Source: an uncultured Chloroflexus sp. | GTDB lineage: Bacteria > Chloroflexota > Chloroflexia > Chloroflexales > Chloroflexaceae | Direction of reading: 5' to 3' | NCBI RefSeq assembly: GCF_937129525.1 | Contig: NZ_CAKZNK010000067.1 | Coordinates: forward strand, 62,001 to 126,000 | DNA length: 64,000 nt | The notes under the pieces: model-generated | Databases searched by the model: none | Told to the model about the DNA's origin: nothing | Seen by the model: the letters and a program-made list of their open reading frames with translations, nothing else | Program-made: the position numbers and the translations under genes | Part shown: in pieces, positions 55,358 through 64,000 of the stretch | Position numbering within the stretch: position 1 is the stretch's first letter | How the letters are laid out: each line of letters opens with the position of its first letter

Positions 55358-57316
55358 TCACTGTATCACGCCTTTAGCCCGTTCGCGCCCAAACGCAATG
55401 ATCTCTTCCAGGAAGCGCGAGGGTTTGAGACACTGACCACGATTGCGCGCCGGCGTCCACGAAAGGTAGAGGCGTTCGGCGGCGCGGGTGAGGGCAACGT
55501 AACACAACCGACGCTCCTCTTCGATCCCGGCAGGATCCCCGAGACTACGTTCGTGAGGCAGGGTTCCCTCTTCCAGGCCAACCACAAACACAAACGGCCA
55601 TTCAAGCCCTTTTGCGGCGTGAATCGTCAGTAATTGCACCTGATCGCGATCATCATTCTCGTCATCGGCATTGGTCATCAACGCAACTTCCTGCAAAAAG
55701 GCGCTCAATTCGGTATGCTCTTCGGCAGCGCGGATCAACTCTTGCAAATGCGCGCGCGCTTCGGCCAGTTCTTCCGCTGCGAGCCGTTCGCTCAACGCGG
55801 CCATATAGCCGCTCTGTTCCAGCACATCGGCCAGCAGGTGATCGGGCGGCAACGTTCCAGCCGCCAGTCGACGCCAGCGTTGCAGCAGCGCAAAGAGCCG
55901 CCGCGCGCCGTCGATAGCGCGCGAGCCGAGACCGGGAATAGCGGCGGCATGACCTAACGCTTCGCCAATGGGCAGGTTCTGCGCAGCAGCATAGGCAGCA
56001 ATCGTAGCCAGCGTCTGTCCACCCAATCCACGCGCCGGCACATTAGCGATACGGGTCAGGCTGAGGTTATCGGCAGGATTGGCGATACAGCGCAGGTAGG
56101 CCAGCGCATCGCGCGCGACCGCGCGATCGAAAAAGCTGACTCCGCCACGCACCTGGTAGGGCAATCGCGCATGACGCAATGCCTGTTCGAGCGGGCGGCT
56201 CATATGGCGGGTGCGGTACAGAATGGCAATATCGCGCAACCGGCGCCCCTGACGCTGGAGATCGTGTATCGCGCGCGTAATCTGCTCAGCTTCGTCACGA
56301 CTATCTTTGGCTTCGCTAATCAACACACACCGCTCAGCCGCCACCGTTGCCGCAGCGCGCAGCTCCATCGGCGCGACGCTGCGGCTGTGGCGAATGATGG
56401 CGTAGGCCGCGTCGAGAATTGGCTGGCGCGAACGGTAATTGGTGGTAAGTTCAATCACCTGCGCCTCAGGGAAGTCGGTGGCAAATCGGCTAATGATGCT
56501 GTAGTCGGCATTGCGAAAGCCGTAGATGCTCTGCATGGCATCACCCACCACAAAAAGCGACCGCGGACGCTGCCCAACCGGCCTGGTCAACAGCTCGATC
56601 AGCGCATGCTGGCTGGGGTCGGTATCCTGGTATTCATCGACCAGCACGTGCGGCCAGCGCTGCTGATAATGGGCGAGCAGTTCGGGATCGTCACTGAGCA
56701 GGCGATACGTCAGGAAGATCAAGTCATCAAAATCGAGCGCATTGGCCTGGGTGAGCGCGCGCTGATAATGGCGATAACACGCGGCGATAAACCGGTCGAG
56801 CGGATCGGCGGCAAAGCGGGCCAGCAGGCGGGGGGTCAACATCCGACTCTTTGCCCGCGAAATCAGCCGTATCACCTCATCGGCTTCCAGTGGACGCGGC
56901 GGCGGTTCGGTGACGGCGGCGAGCGCCGCGGCAGCCAATTGCAACTGTTCGTCGCCAGCGTAGATCGAGAACGAGGCGGTATAACCGGCGAGCCGACCCT
57001 CAATCGACTCGCGCAGGATGCGGGTGCAGACGGCATGGAAGGTGCCGCTAACCAGACCGCGAATGCGCGTACCGAGCTGGTGACGCAACCGCTCGCGCAG
57101 CTCGCGAGCCGCTTTGTTGGTAAAGGTCACTGCCAGAATCTGGGCAGGTGGCACGCCATAGTGGGTAACCAGATAGGCGATACGCAACGTCAACACGCGG
57201 GTCTTGCCACTGCCGGCGCCGGCTTTGACCAGCACCGGCCCGATCGGAGCTGTCACTGCCGCGCGCTGAGCCGGGTTGAGATGGTTGAGCAGATCCATAC
57301 ATTTCACAATCGACAT
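55358..57316 (-). CDS. UvrD/PcrA/Rep-family DNA helicase
   Basis: 652 residues, superfamily 1A. The Q motif LNPAQRAAV, Walker A AGAGSGKT (32-39), motif Ia VTFTNKAARELRER, Walker B VDEYQDT, motif III GDAMQSIYGFRNAD and motifs V/VI (TIHAAKGLEWPFVFVVGLEEG, EERRLCYVALTRA) are all present. It is shorter than typical PcrA or UvrD because it ends soon after motif VI and lacks their C-terminal RNA-polymerase-binding tail. It unwinds DNA 3' to 5' in repair or replication restart. ATGs at 57316 and 57298 are both possible; neither has a good ribosome site. uvrC lies far away at 14 kb. Confidence 0.92.
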   Translation of the reverse strand: MSIVKCMDLLNHLNPAQRAAVTAPIGPVLVKAGAGSGKTRVLTLRIAYLVTHYGVPPAQILAVTFTNKAARELRERLRHQLGTRIRGLVSGTFHAVCTRILRESIEGRLAGYTASFSIYAGDEQLQLAAAALAAVTEPPPRPLEADEVIRLISRAKSRMLTPRLLARFAADPLDRFIAACYRHYQRALTQANALDFDDLIFLTYRLLSDDPELLAHYQQRWPHVLVDEYQDTDPSQHALIELLTRPVGQRPRSLFVVGDAMQSIYGFRNADYSIISRFATDFPEAQVIELTTNYRSRQPILDAAYAIIRHSRSVAPMELRAAATVAAERCVLISEAKDSRDEAEQITRAIHDLQRQGRRLRDIAILYRTRHMSRPLEQALRHARLPYQVRGGVSFFDRAVARDALAYLRCIANPADNLSLTRIANVPARGLGGQTLATIAAYAAAQNLPIGEALGHAAAIPGLGSRAIDGARRLFALLQRWRRLAAGTLPPDHLLADVLEQSGYMAALSERLAAEELAEARAHLQELIRAAEEHTELSAFLQEVALMTNADDENDDRDQVQLLTIHAAKGLEWPFVFVVGLEEGTLPHERSLGDPAGIEEERRLCYVALTRAAERLYLSWTPARNRGQCLKPSRFLEEIIAFGRERAKGVIQ

Positions 57317-57421
57317 CGAGCGCGTACAAACACCGACAGGTAATCATAGCAGGTTCGGCGCTTGCTGTCGATGCCAGATGGGGAGTTGCTGCATCGAGAC
57401 CAGAAAAGGAAGCAGCCGCTT

Positions 57422-57505
57422 GCGCTGCTCACGGGCACGCGGGCCAAACGGTGCGGGTGCAGGTGCGGTGCGGTTACGCGCTGCTCACGGGCACGCGGGC
57501 CAAAC
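57422..57505. repeat. Pair of identical 28-bp direct repeats
   Basis: Copies at 57422-57449 and 57478-57505 are identical and share the core CTGCTCACGGGCACGCGGGC. They are 28 bp apart, giving a 56-bp period, and the spacer contains a run of GGTGCG-like words. Two copies only, so this is not a CRISPR array. Confidence 0.85.
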
Positions 57506-57997
57506 ACTACCTGACAGATGAACACCCCCATGAACGCAGTATGCAACGCGCTGCCGCTAGCGCAGACAGTCGGCTCGATGAGCAGCAGCAGCACGAGGGC
57601 ATATCGTCGATCACGAGCGCGCCCGAGACCCCACCAACCACATCGGCTGCGCAGGCATTGTTCGCGATACCCGTTCACTGCGCTGAGCGGCGCGAAGCCT
57701 GACTCAGGCGCCACCACTATCGGAAATGCGCTGCCATGCGCGCCACGCGCAAACTACTTGCCGGCAAAGGTCACTGCCGGGATCGGACAGATGACATACT
57801 ATCGAGTGATCAGACATGCCTGCGCAGTGTGAGCAGGCCGATCTGCCACCGTCCTGCGTTGGTCGCAACGAGTGCCGACACGATTGATGGTACCTGTATT
57901 GGGTCGAGGTGGTTGAAAAAGGGAATAGCGTCAGCACGCAGATGACAGATCGCTGCTGTCGTAGTTTTCCAGATTACCTGACTATAAACTGCGCAAA

Positions 57998-58023
57998 GCG
58001 CGCGCGATGGCCATCGCGCGCGC
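57998..58023 (-). terminator. 26-bp perfect palindrome after the TPR gene
   Basis: A perfect palindrome centred on GATGGCCATC with GCGCGCGC arms lies 31 bp beyond the TPR gene stop, followed on the minus strand by TTTGCGCAGTTT. It can form a 13-bp stem, with no unpaired loop in cruciform form, and likely terminates the TPR transcript. Confidence 0.6.
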
Positions 58024-58053
58024 CACATTGAACAAAATGGCAACCAATAACGG

Positions 58054-58977
58054 CTACGGCAGTTGCGCTATCTGCTGACGAACTGTTTGGGTTGATGGGT
58101 GGTCTGGACCTAACTTTTGCTCAAACACGGCCAGCGCCTGCTCATAGCAGTCGCGAGCGTCAATAAACTTCCCCTGTTCAAAGAGAACACCACCCAGATT
58201 AGCAAGCACTGTCGCAGTAGAAGGATGATCGTTACCGAAGATCTTTCGATAGATTGCTAAGGCGCGCCGATATTGCTCTTCTGCGTCTTTATATTGTTTC
58301 AAATCTGCGCTAATTGAACCGCCAATATTGAAGGCTGAAGCAACCGACGAATGTTCTGAACCAAAAACTTCCTCATACAGATCTTTTGCCTCTGTGATAT
58401 GCTCAAATGCCTGTTCGAACAATTTCATTTTTCGTAGACAGGCGGCAAGATCTTCATGGATTGTCGCCTTCAGCCAGCGATTATCGCCTTCGGCTCGCTC
58501 AACCGACCACAAAGCCTGTGAGAACTTCTTGATAGCGTCATCGTAATCCCCCTCTCCCTCACGCAATCGCGCCAATCTGAGTAATGTTGCAATAGTGTCT
58601 TCGTGATAATCACCTAGCTCCCGCCGCTGAATGTCAAACGCTTTTTCAAAATAATGCTGGGCTGCTGCATAATCAGCTTTTTTAGAAAAAACATCAGCCA
58701 TCATTCCATACACTGCTGCAACGACACGATGATCTGGATTGGATTGGTTGTGCAAAAACTGTAGCACTTCCTTAAAATAGTCAAGAGCCTGATCGAGTTG
58801 TCTCTGATGTTTGAGAACGATGGCCAGGTCGTAGAGAATATGAGCCGTGTCACCGTGATGTCGCCCGAGAGTTTGCTCGGCAATGCGAAGAGCTTCTTCG
58901 AGAAGCTGCTGCGCTTGAAAATAGTTTTCTGCGTCTCTTTGTTGAGCGGCTTGTCGTTGGAGAACTTTGTGAAGCAT
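58054..58977 (-). CDS. Tetratricopeptide repeat protein (kinesin-light-chain type)
   Basis: 307 residues made almost entirely of about seven 42-residue TPR units. The helix-pair boundaries show the signature of the kinesin-light-chain/NB-ARC-associated subtype: LGRHHGDTA, LGDYHEDT, FGSEHSSVA, FGNDHPSTA, LGPDHPST. There is no signal peptide, membrane segment or other domain. TPR superhelices bind peptides of partner proteins. The subtype is often the C-terminal part of larger ATPase regulators, so this may be a stand-alone or reduced version. GGGAGG sits eight bases before the ATG. Codon use looks AT-richer than in neighbouring genes. Confidence 0.88.
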   Translation of the reverse strand: MLHKVLQRQAAQQRDAENYFQAQQLLEEALRIAEQTLGRHHGDTAHILYDLAIVLKHQRQLDQALDYFKEVLQFLHNQSNPDHRVVAAVYGMMADVFSKKADYAAAQHYFEKAFDIQRRELGDYHEDTIATLLRLARLREGEGDYDDAIKKFSQALWSVERAEGDNRWLKATIHEDLAACLRKMKLFEQAFEHITEAKDLYEEVFGSEHSSVASAFNIGGSISADLKQYKDAEEQYRRALAIYRKIFGNDHPSTATVLANLGGVLFEQGKFIDARDCYEQALAVFEQKLGPDHPSTQTVRQQIAQLP

Positions 58978-59266
58978 AAATGAATCCTCCCTTCTAAGAA
59001 ATACTTAGCCGTTACTTGACGATCCATGCGCTATAGATAATATACAAAAACAGTAACCAAACTATAACTAACAATAAACGGCATGCAGTAACCAGCCAGG
59101 CACCACCTATACTGAGCAGACATATAGTTGTCGCCTCGGCATCATCTACGTCATGGCATACCCAATGACAACCGGCGACAACCATCAGCGTTCTCTTTGA
59201 TAGATACGGTAGAATAACGGCGTAAGAACTTGTGACCTTCTTCTATATTCTCCAGGGGAAACTACC
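58978..59266. other. AT-richer divergent intergenic region
   Basis: About 290 bp between the divergent TPR and alcohol dehydrogenase genes. It contains AT-rich segments (TATATTATC on the minus strand, TAGAATAACGG on the plus strand) that are likely -10 regions for each gene, but no clear -35 hexamer partners them. Confidence 0.35.
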
Positions 59267-60307
59267 ATGCGCGCAGTCTATTACGAAGCCTTCGGTCAGA
59301 TGCCGTGGATTGCAAACCTGCCCGACCCAACCCCGTCACCTGGCGGCGTGGTGCTGGCCGTGCGCGCGACCGGTCTTTGCCGGAGCGACTGGCACGGCTG
59401 GATGGGGCACGATCCCGATATTCGCCTGCCGCATGTGCCCGGTCACGAGCTGGCCGGCGAGGTAGTGGCCGTGGGCAAGCAGGTGACCCGCTGGCAAGTC
59501 GGCGACCGGGTGACAGTGCCTTTTGTCTGCGCCTGCGGTGTGTGCCCGCAATGCCAGGCCGGTCAGCAACAGGTTTGCGATCATCAGTTTCAGCCCGGTT
59601 TTACCCACTGGGGATCGTTTGCCGAGTATGTGGCAATTGACCGCGCCGATCTCAATCTGGTGCGATTGCCTGACGATATAAGCTTTGCGACCGCCGCCAG
59701 TCTCGGTTGCCGCTTCGCGACTGCCTTCCGGGCTGTGGTTGATCTTGGCCGCGTCAGTGCCGGTGAGTGGGTAGTGGTGTACGGATGCGGCGGGGTGGGG
59801 CTTTCGGCAATTATGCTGGCAAGTGCGCTCGGCGCACAGGTGATCGGGATCGATATTAACCCGGAACGCCTGGAACGAGCGCGCGCGGTGGGAGCTTGCG
59901 CCGTGATTGATGCCACTGCTGAGCCAGATGTGGTCAGCGCCGCGCGCGATCTCAGTAGTGGCGGCGCGCATCTCGCTCTTGACGCCCTGGGTAGCCCGAC
60001 GACGTGCGCAAACGCTATCGCCAGTCTGCGGAAGCGGGGTCGTCATGTCCAGGTTGGCCTGTTGCTTGCCGATCAGCGAATGCCGCCGCTACCGATGGAT
60101 ATTGTTGTGGCGCGCGAACTGACGATTATGGGTAGCCACGGGATGCAGGCTCATCGCTATGACGCCATGCTCGACCTGATACGGTCAGGCAAGGTGCAGC
60201 CGCAACGACTGATCGGCAACACGATTCGCCTGGATGAAGCGCCGGCAGCGCTGGTTGATCTGGATAGTTTTCGCGGCTCTGGAGTGACGGTGATTACAGA
60301 GTTTTGA
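59267..60307 (+). CDS. Zinc-dependent medium-chain alcohol dehydrogenase
   Basis: 346 residues. Catalytic zinc ligands: Cys38 (GLCRSDWHG) and the PGHE pair His60/Glu61. The structural zinc site is [17 protein letters not shown] (Cys90, 93, 96, 104). The cofactor-binding turn GCGGVG (173-178) is followed by IDIN, with an acidic residue favouring NAD(H). It oxidises or reduces an alcohol/aldehyde or polyol; the precise substrate is unknown. A purine-rich sequence (AGGGGAAA) precedes the ATG. It stands alone between two unrelated genes. Confidence 0.93.
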   Translation: MRAVYYEAFGQMPWIANLPDPTPSPGGVVLAVRATGLCRSDWHGWMGHDPDIRLPHVPGHELAGEVVAVGKQVTRWQVGDRVTVPFVCACGVCPQCQAGQQQVCDHQFQPGFTHWGSFAEYVAIDRADLNLVRLPDDISFATAASLGCRFATAFRAVVDLGRVSAGEWVVVYGCGGVGLSAIMLASALGAQVIGIDINPERLERARAVGACAVIDATAEPDVVSAARDLSSGGAHLALDALGSPTTCANAIASLRKRGRHVQVGLLLADQRMPPLPMDIVVARELTIMGSHGMQAHRYDAMLDLIRSGKVQPQRLIGNTIRLDEAPAALVDLDSFRGSGVTVITEF

Positions 60308-60397
60308 AACCGGAGAGTGGTTGCCATGGTAATACCCGTTTGCTACGCTGGAAGCATATGGTATTCGATAATATCGATGTATTGCTAAGGAGAAAAC

Positions 60398-61906
60398 ATG
60401 ACAATGACAAAACCGGTCACTGATCCGCAATGGACCGGCTGGCACAAAGGTCTCGCCGCGCTCATCGGCGCGATAGTCTTTGTGATCGGACTGCGTTCAT
60501 ACACAGACCCCGATTTGTGGGGCCATCTCCGCTATGGCCTCGACGCCATTGAAGCGGGAACGCTGATTCGCACCGACCCTTATTCATATCTGAATGAAGG
60601 CTATCCCTGGATTAACCACGAATGGTTGATGGAAGTACTGATGGGAGTAGCCTGGCTGGCCGACGGCGAAGCAGGGCTCATCATCATGCGATTGCTGGTC
60701 TATTCGCTGACTCTAACCCTCGTCTTCTGGCGATTGGTAACCGCCGCCAGGATGAGTTTTGTCCCGGCCATTGTTGTCTGGATCAGCGTGGTGTTGACAA
60801 CCATCTGGTTCAATTTTCCAGTTCGTCCCCAAATCTTTACCTTTCTCCTCTTTACATGTACGCTGATTATTGTTGATGAAGCTGAACAGGGACGCTATCG
60901 CTGGCTCTGGCTCATGCCATTCATCGTGGCAGCCTGGGTGAATCTCCACGGCGGGTTTCTGGCCGGCTGCGGCATTCTCGGCATCTGGACAGTGGCGCAT
61001 CTGGCGCTCAACCCGCGTCAGTGGCGCCAGATTGTGCCACCAGTGGCGTTGAGCGCGCTGGCCACCCTGGCCAATCCATACGGATGGGAGTTGCTCCACT
61101 TTTTGCTCGAAACGGCCACCGTTGATCGACCAGAGATTGCCGACTGGCAACCACTGCCGGTGCGCAGCGAATTGGGGATGATCTACCTGGCAGTTTCTGG
61201 ACTGGCTCTGTACAGTCTTCATCGGTCAACCCTGTCTAAACAACCGATTTTGATTGGGCTATTCTTCTTGCTCCTCATTCTCCCCTTGACCGCGATCCGT
61301 CATTTGCCGTTGATGGGAATTGGCTTTGCGATATTTGTTGGTAAACACGTTGAGTCGGCCTGGAAGACCTTCCCGATCCGCTCGCAAGACATTGCAGTGC
61401 CGCGCCGTTTACAACCTGTGCCATCGATTCTGGCCACAGTGGTGGCGTTAGTGGGACTGGTCAGTTTCAACTGGCGTTTTTCGCCAGCGATGGAAGTTCC
61501 ATATAACGCAATGATACTGTTGCGTGAGAGCAGTTTTCGCGGACGACTGATGTGCGATTTCGGATGGGGTCAGTATCTGATCTGGCATTTAGGGCCTGAG
61601 GTGCAGGTCGGCATGGACGGTCGTCGTGAAACTGTCTACAGTCCTGAAGTGTACGATCAGTATGTTGACTTTCATTTTGGTCGGAATGATTGGGAGGCAA
61701 TCCTCAAGCGTCAATCAGCCGATGCGGTGATCGTCGGTCGAAACAGTCCACCAGCTAATTTACTTGCGCTCAAACCTGAGTGGCAGCAAGTGTTTGCCGA
61801 TGAGAGCAGCGTTCTGTTTATCAATACAACATCAACAGCCGCTCGTGTAATTGAGCAAGCGGCCCGCACATTTCAACCCCGATTGTCTGTAACGGCTTTT
61901 CCGTAA
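60398..61906 (+). CDS. Polytopic GT-C-like membrane protein
   Basis: 502 residues with about ten transmembrane helices (18-440). After the first helix the short loop YTDPDLWGHLRYG carries an acidic DPD motif as in GT-C glycosyltransferases, where it binds polyprenyl-linked sugar donors; a further conserved-looking acidic loop is NHEWLMEVLMGVAW. The extracytoplasmic C-terminal domain (from about 365) contains FDFGWGQYL-like and GMDGRRETVY segments. It is probably an uncharacterised membrane glycosyltransferase. AAGGAG lies seven bases before the ATG. It is convergent with, and 2 bp from, the reductase gene. Confidence 0.75.
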   Translation: MTMTKPVTDPQWTGWHKGLAALIGAIVFVIGLRSYTDPDLWGHLRYGLDAIEAGTLIRTDPYSYLNEGYPWINHEWLMEVLMGVAWLADGEAGLIIMRLLVYSLTLTLVFWRLVTAARMSFVPAIVVWISVVLTTIWFNFPVRPQIFTFLLFTCTLIIVDEAEQGRYRWLWLMPFIVAAWVNLHGGFLAGCGILGIWTVAHLALNPRQWRQIVPPVALSALATLANPYGWELLHFLLETATVDRPEIADWQPLPVRSELGMIYLAVSGLALYSLHRSTLSKQPILIGLFFLLLILPLTAIRHLPLMGIGFAIFVGKHVESAWKTFPIRSQDIAVPRRLQPVPSILATVVALVGLVSFNWRFSPAMEVPYNAMILLRESSFRGRLMCDFGWGQYLIWHLGPEVQVGMDGRRETVYSPEVYDQYVDFHFGRNDWEAILKRQSADAVIVGRNSPPANLLALKPEWQQVFADESSVLFINTTSTAARVIEQAARTFQPRLSVTAFP

Positions 61907-61908
61907 GA

Positions 61909-62784
61909 CTAAGAGATATGTAATCGCCCAAGCGCTTGCAACACTTCGCGCACGCCGCGGAGCCGGTAGCCGAGGCGACGGGCCAGGCTGGTGTCGAGAG
62001 CGCAGTTGCGGGGACGGCGAACAGGACTTTCGGCGCTGAGCGCGCCGGCGATACGGTCAGGATCGAGGCCATACGCCTGCGCCAGCAGCCGTCCCCATTC
62101 GTACCGGCTGAGCGTCTCGGCGCCGGCAAAGTTGATGACGCCGCGGTAGTCGCTCTGCGCCAGATCGAGCAGCGCTACCGCCAAATCATCAACAAAGACC
62201 GGGCAGCGCAGCTCGTCGCGAAAGAGCTTTTCGGAGCGTTCACCACGCGCTACCGCGAGAGCAAAGGCGCTGTGGCGGTCAATCGGATCGAAACCATAGA
62301 TGAGCGATGTGCGGACAATGACTGCCGTTGGATGCGCGGCCTGCACGAGCGCTTCGGCTCGCGCTTTGGCGCTGCCGTAGTCGGTGATGGGGGAAGGGGG
62401 ATCTGATTCGGTGTAGGCGCTGCTCTTTTCCCCATCAAAAATGACATCGCTGGACAGATGGATCAGACGCGCGCCGATCTGCGCTGCCGCTGCCGCCACA
62501 TGACCGGCGCCATCGCCGGTAATTGCCATCAGGTCAGGTTCGTATTGGCGGAAGGCGGTGTGGATGACGACAGCGGGCTGCAATTCGGTGATGAGCGTGT
62601 GAATCGCCGCCGGATCGCGCAGGTCAAGCGGACGCCAGCGCACTTCGGTCTGCGTCGGCGGGAGCCGGGAATGAAAAGTGGCCACGACCGATATGCCACG
62701 CCGGGAGGCATGACGGATCAATGCGCTACCGAGGTAGCCAGTGCCGCCGGTGATGAGGTAATACCCCGATCCCATATCCTCCAT
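61909..62784 (-). CDS. RmlD-like NAD(P)-dependent sugar-nucleotide reductase (extended SDR)
   Basis: 291 residues. The dinucleotide-binding motif TGGTGYLGS lies at residues 12-20, and the catalytic YxxxK pair appears in TDYGSAKARAEAL. The middle and end (SSDVIFDGEKSSAYTE, VRTSLIYGFDP, LRCPVFVDDLAVALLDL) match dTDP-4-dehydrorhamnose reductase and methionine-adenosyltransferase-beta-like proteins. It may finish dTDP-rhamnose synthesis, but rmlABC are absent, so another nucleotide-sugar or ketone is possible. It begins 5 bp after rnc, and the second Met (62775) is preceded by GGAGG, so the start is ambiguous. Confidence 0.85.
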   Translation of the reverse strand: MEDMGSGYYLITGGTGYLGSALIRHASRRGISVVATFHSRLPPTQTEVRWRPLDLRDPAAIHTLITELQPAVVIHTAFRQYEPDLMAITGDGAGHVAAAAAQIGARLIHLSSDVIFDGEKSSAYTESDPPSPITDYGSAKARAEALVQAAHPTAVIVRTSLIYGFDPIDRHSAFALAVARGERSEKLFRDELRCPVFVDDLAVALLDLAQSDYRGVINFAGAETLSRYEWGRLLAQAYGLDPDRIAGALSAESPVRRPRNCALDTSLARRLGYRLRGVREVLQALGRLHIS

Positions 62785-62789
62785 CCGCT

Positions 62790-63485
62790 TTACAGCACAT
62801 CCTCTAGCGCCATCAATGCCGCGCGCGCCGCAGCTTTCTTTGCCTCTTTCTTGCTAGGGCCGGCGCCGGTAAACTCCATCCCTTCCACCTGGACTGCCAT
62901 CACATACTCACGCTGATGTTCAGGGCCGCGCGCTTCGACCAGACGGTAGGAAGGCAACTTCTTGTGGCGCGCCTGAATCTTCTCTTGCAGGCGTGTCGTC
63001 GGGTCGAGCAACATCCGCCGAATCGCATCGATACGGTCGCGCAAGAATGGAATGATAAAATCGCGCGCTGTTTCCAGACCTTGATCGAGGTAGATCGCGC
63101 CGATCAGCGCCTCAAAGAGATCGGCCAGCAGGTTCGGTCGCTTGCGGCCAACCGGCGTATCTTCACCGCGCGAGAGATACGCATACTGGCCCAAATCAAG
63201 CCTGGCAGCGCATTCGGCCAACCCTTTCGTGCTCACGAGTGCTGCCCGCCAATGCGTGAGCGTTGCTTCATTCTGATCTGGAAAACTCGCAAACAACCAC
63301 GTGGTGGTCACAAACTGCAATACGGCATCACCCAAAAATTCGAGTCGCTCATTATCGGTCAAATCGCGCAGCAGATGAGGCTGTTCGTTGAAGAGCGAAC
63401 GATGCATAAATGCTGTCTGCAACAGCTTCCGGTCGCGAAACGTAATACCGATTGCTTGCTCAAGCGCTGCCAGTCGGTCGGTCAT
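62790..63485 (-). CDS. rnc: Ribonuclease III
   Basis: 231 residues. The nuclease signature [12 protein letters not shown] spans 45-56, with the second acidic cluster in [16 protein letters not shown]. The C-terminal double-stranded RNA-binding domain (about 160-231) has [18 protein letters not shown]. As a dimer it cleaves double-stranded RNA in rRNA precursor processing and mRNA turnover. It starts 3 bp after fabF stops, so co-transcription with the fatty-acid gene is certain in outline; fabF-rnc adjacency is widely conserved. Confidence 0.96.
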   Translation of the reverse strand: MTDRLAALEQAIGITFRDRKLLQTAFMHRSLFNEQPHLLRDLTDNERLEFLGDAVLQFVTTTWLFASFPDQNEATLTHWRAALVSTKGLAECAARLDLGQYAYLSRGEDTPVGRKRPNLLADLFEALIGAIYLDQGLETARDFIIPFLRDRIDAIRRMLLDPTTRLQEKIQARHKKLPSYRLVEARGPEHQREYVMAVQVEGMEFTGAGPSKKEAKKAAARAALMALEDVL

Positions 63486-63488
63486 ACG

Positions 63489-64000
63489 CTACTCGTGATA
63501 CTTGCGGAAGGCGAGACAGACATTGTGGCCGCCAAAACCAAACGAATTGCTTAAGGCCACTTCGATGGGCGCTGATCGCGGCTGATTGGGAACAAAATCG
63601 AGATCACAGGCCGGATCCGGCTGTTGCAGATTGATAGTCGCCGGCAGCAGGTTGTGCTGCATCGCCAGCACGGTGACAACCGCTTCAATTGCGCCAGCCG
63701 CGCCGAGCAGGTGACCAAACTGCGACTTACTTGCGCTGACCGGTGGTGACTGTTCGCGCCCGCCAAAGACTTGCTTAATCGCTGCGGTTTCCACCGGATC
63801 GCCAGCCGGGGTAGAGGTCGCGTGGGCATTGATATAATCGACTTCCGCTGGCGCAATCTCACCGCGCTGGAGCGCCAGCCGGATGGCGCGGGCAACCCCT
63901 TCGCCATCTTCGGCCAGATTCGAAATGTGGTAGGCATCAGAAGTGGCGCCATAGCCAGCGACCTCGGCCAGGATCCGCGCGCCGCGAGCGCGCGCAAACT
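63489..64000 (-). CDS. fabF: 3-oxoacyl-[ACP] synthase II (5' partial)
   Basis: Only the C-terminal 170 residues or so are inside the window; the frame is open to the right edge, although the track lists only part of it (63489-63794). The sequence includes EVAGYGATSDAYHI, the catalytic His in NAHATSTPAGD and the second His in SNSFGFGGHN, both typical of FabF. It condenses malonyl-ACP with acyl-ACP in fatty-acid elongation, active as a dimer. The nucleophile Cys lies beyond the window. It is followed directly by rnc. Confidence 0.95.
   Translation of the reverse strand, partial: FARARGARILAEVAGYGATSDAYHISNLAEDGEGVARAIRLALQRGEIAPAEVDYINAHATSTPAGDPVETAAIKQVFGGREQSPPVSASKSQFGHLLGAAGAIEAVVTVLAMQHNLLPATINLQQPDPACDLDFVPNQPRSAPIEVALSNSFGFGGHNVCLAFRKYHE

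Larger units (their letters stand above)
57317..58053. other. Gene-free, repeat-bearing spacer (about 740 bp)
   Basis: No credible gene; the plus-strand ORFs in the left part are low-complexity readings through GC-rich repeats. It holds a 28-bp direct repeat and a 26-bp palindrome, listed separately. The right half is otherwise featureless. Confidence 0.5.

Noticed and set aside
56171-57343. 390-aa plus-strand ORF
   Set aside because: Antisense shadow of the UvrD/PcrA helicase, whose motifs are complete.
57451-57832. ORFs of 83 and 104 aa in the repeat-bearing spacer
   Set aside because: They read through GC-rich repeats, overlap each other in different frames and have no ribosome site.
1-64000. 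tRNA, rRNA, riboswitch, insertion sequence or prophage
   Set aside because: No T-arm-like or rRNA-like segment, no transposase or integrase ORF, and no recognisable riboswitch core was found by eye; weak or unusual RNAs could have been missed.

Overview
This 64 kb window looks like chromosomal DNA of a filamentous anoxygenic phototroph of the phylum Chloroflexota, most likely the genus Chloroflexus or a close relative. The inference rests on overall gene style: moderately high GC, Pro/Thr-rich linkers in exported proteins, a MarR regulator, and single-copy housekeeping genes in short operons scattered between orphan genes. No marker gene in the window proves the genus. I see no rRNA, tRNA, CRISPR array, transposase or phage gene. 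This is core chromosome with a few accessory pockets.

Layout. 1-9.8 kb: the 3' end of a two-cluster Fe-S/CCG-domain oxidoreductase, a GT2 glycosyltransferase with an extra C-terminal domain, a MarR repressor with a candidate operator, a membrane protein, an orphan histidine-kinase-like protein, a class B penicillin-binding protein, an S41-type lipoprotein that lacks the catalytic lysine, and the principal sigma factor, which has a strong promoter and a palindromic operator-like element. 10-20.5 kb: minus-strand runs psuG/DUF58/mccB/uvrC and membrane protein/HAD phosphatase/argS, with a metallophosphoesterase between them. 20.5-30 kb: a gene-free stretch, a papain-like protein, a glycosidase-like lipoprotein, a lipase, a small anchored beta-sandwich protein, a pilin-signal/LamG-like fusion and a molybdopterin oxidoreductase.

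30-42 kb: an intergenic region with three GTGGAT-core DnaA-box-like sites exactly 21 bp apart, an alternative GlmU, selA with a MocA-like nucleotidyltransferase, the rpsF-ssb-parvulin cluster, a PH-like membrane protein and a peptide ABC importer (binding protein and two permeases, no ATPases). 42-53 kb: acyl-CoA dehydrogenase, S15-type hydrolase, FmdB zinc ribbon, and a plus-strand run cysE-cysS-prmA-manA-rsmE-ctpA. This run joins cysteine synthesis to Cys-tRNA charging, with two translation-apparatus methyltransferases downstream.

53-64 kb: a predicted pseudokinase fused to a DnaJ-type zinc finger and a C-terminal membrane anchor (the most unusual protein here), a UvrD/PcrA helicase, a repeat-bearing spacer with a long palindrome, a kinesin-light-chain-type TPR protein with AT-richer coding sequence, a zinc alcohol dehydrogenase, a polytopic GT-C-like membrane protein, and a tight minus-strand cluster fabF-rnc-RmlD-like reductase, with fabF running off the right edge.

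No complete new multi-gene system is evident. The best leads are the pseudokinase/zinc-finger protein, the phased DnaA-box-like array and the rpoD control region.
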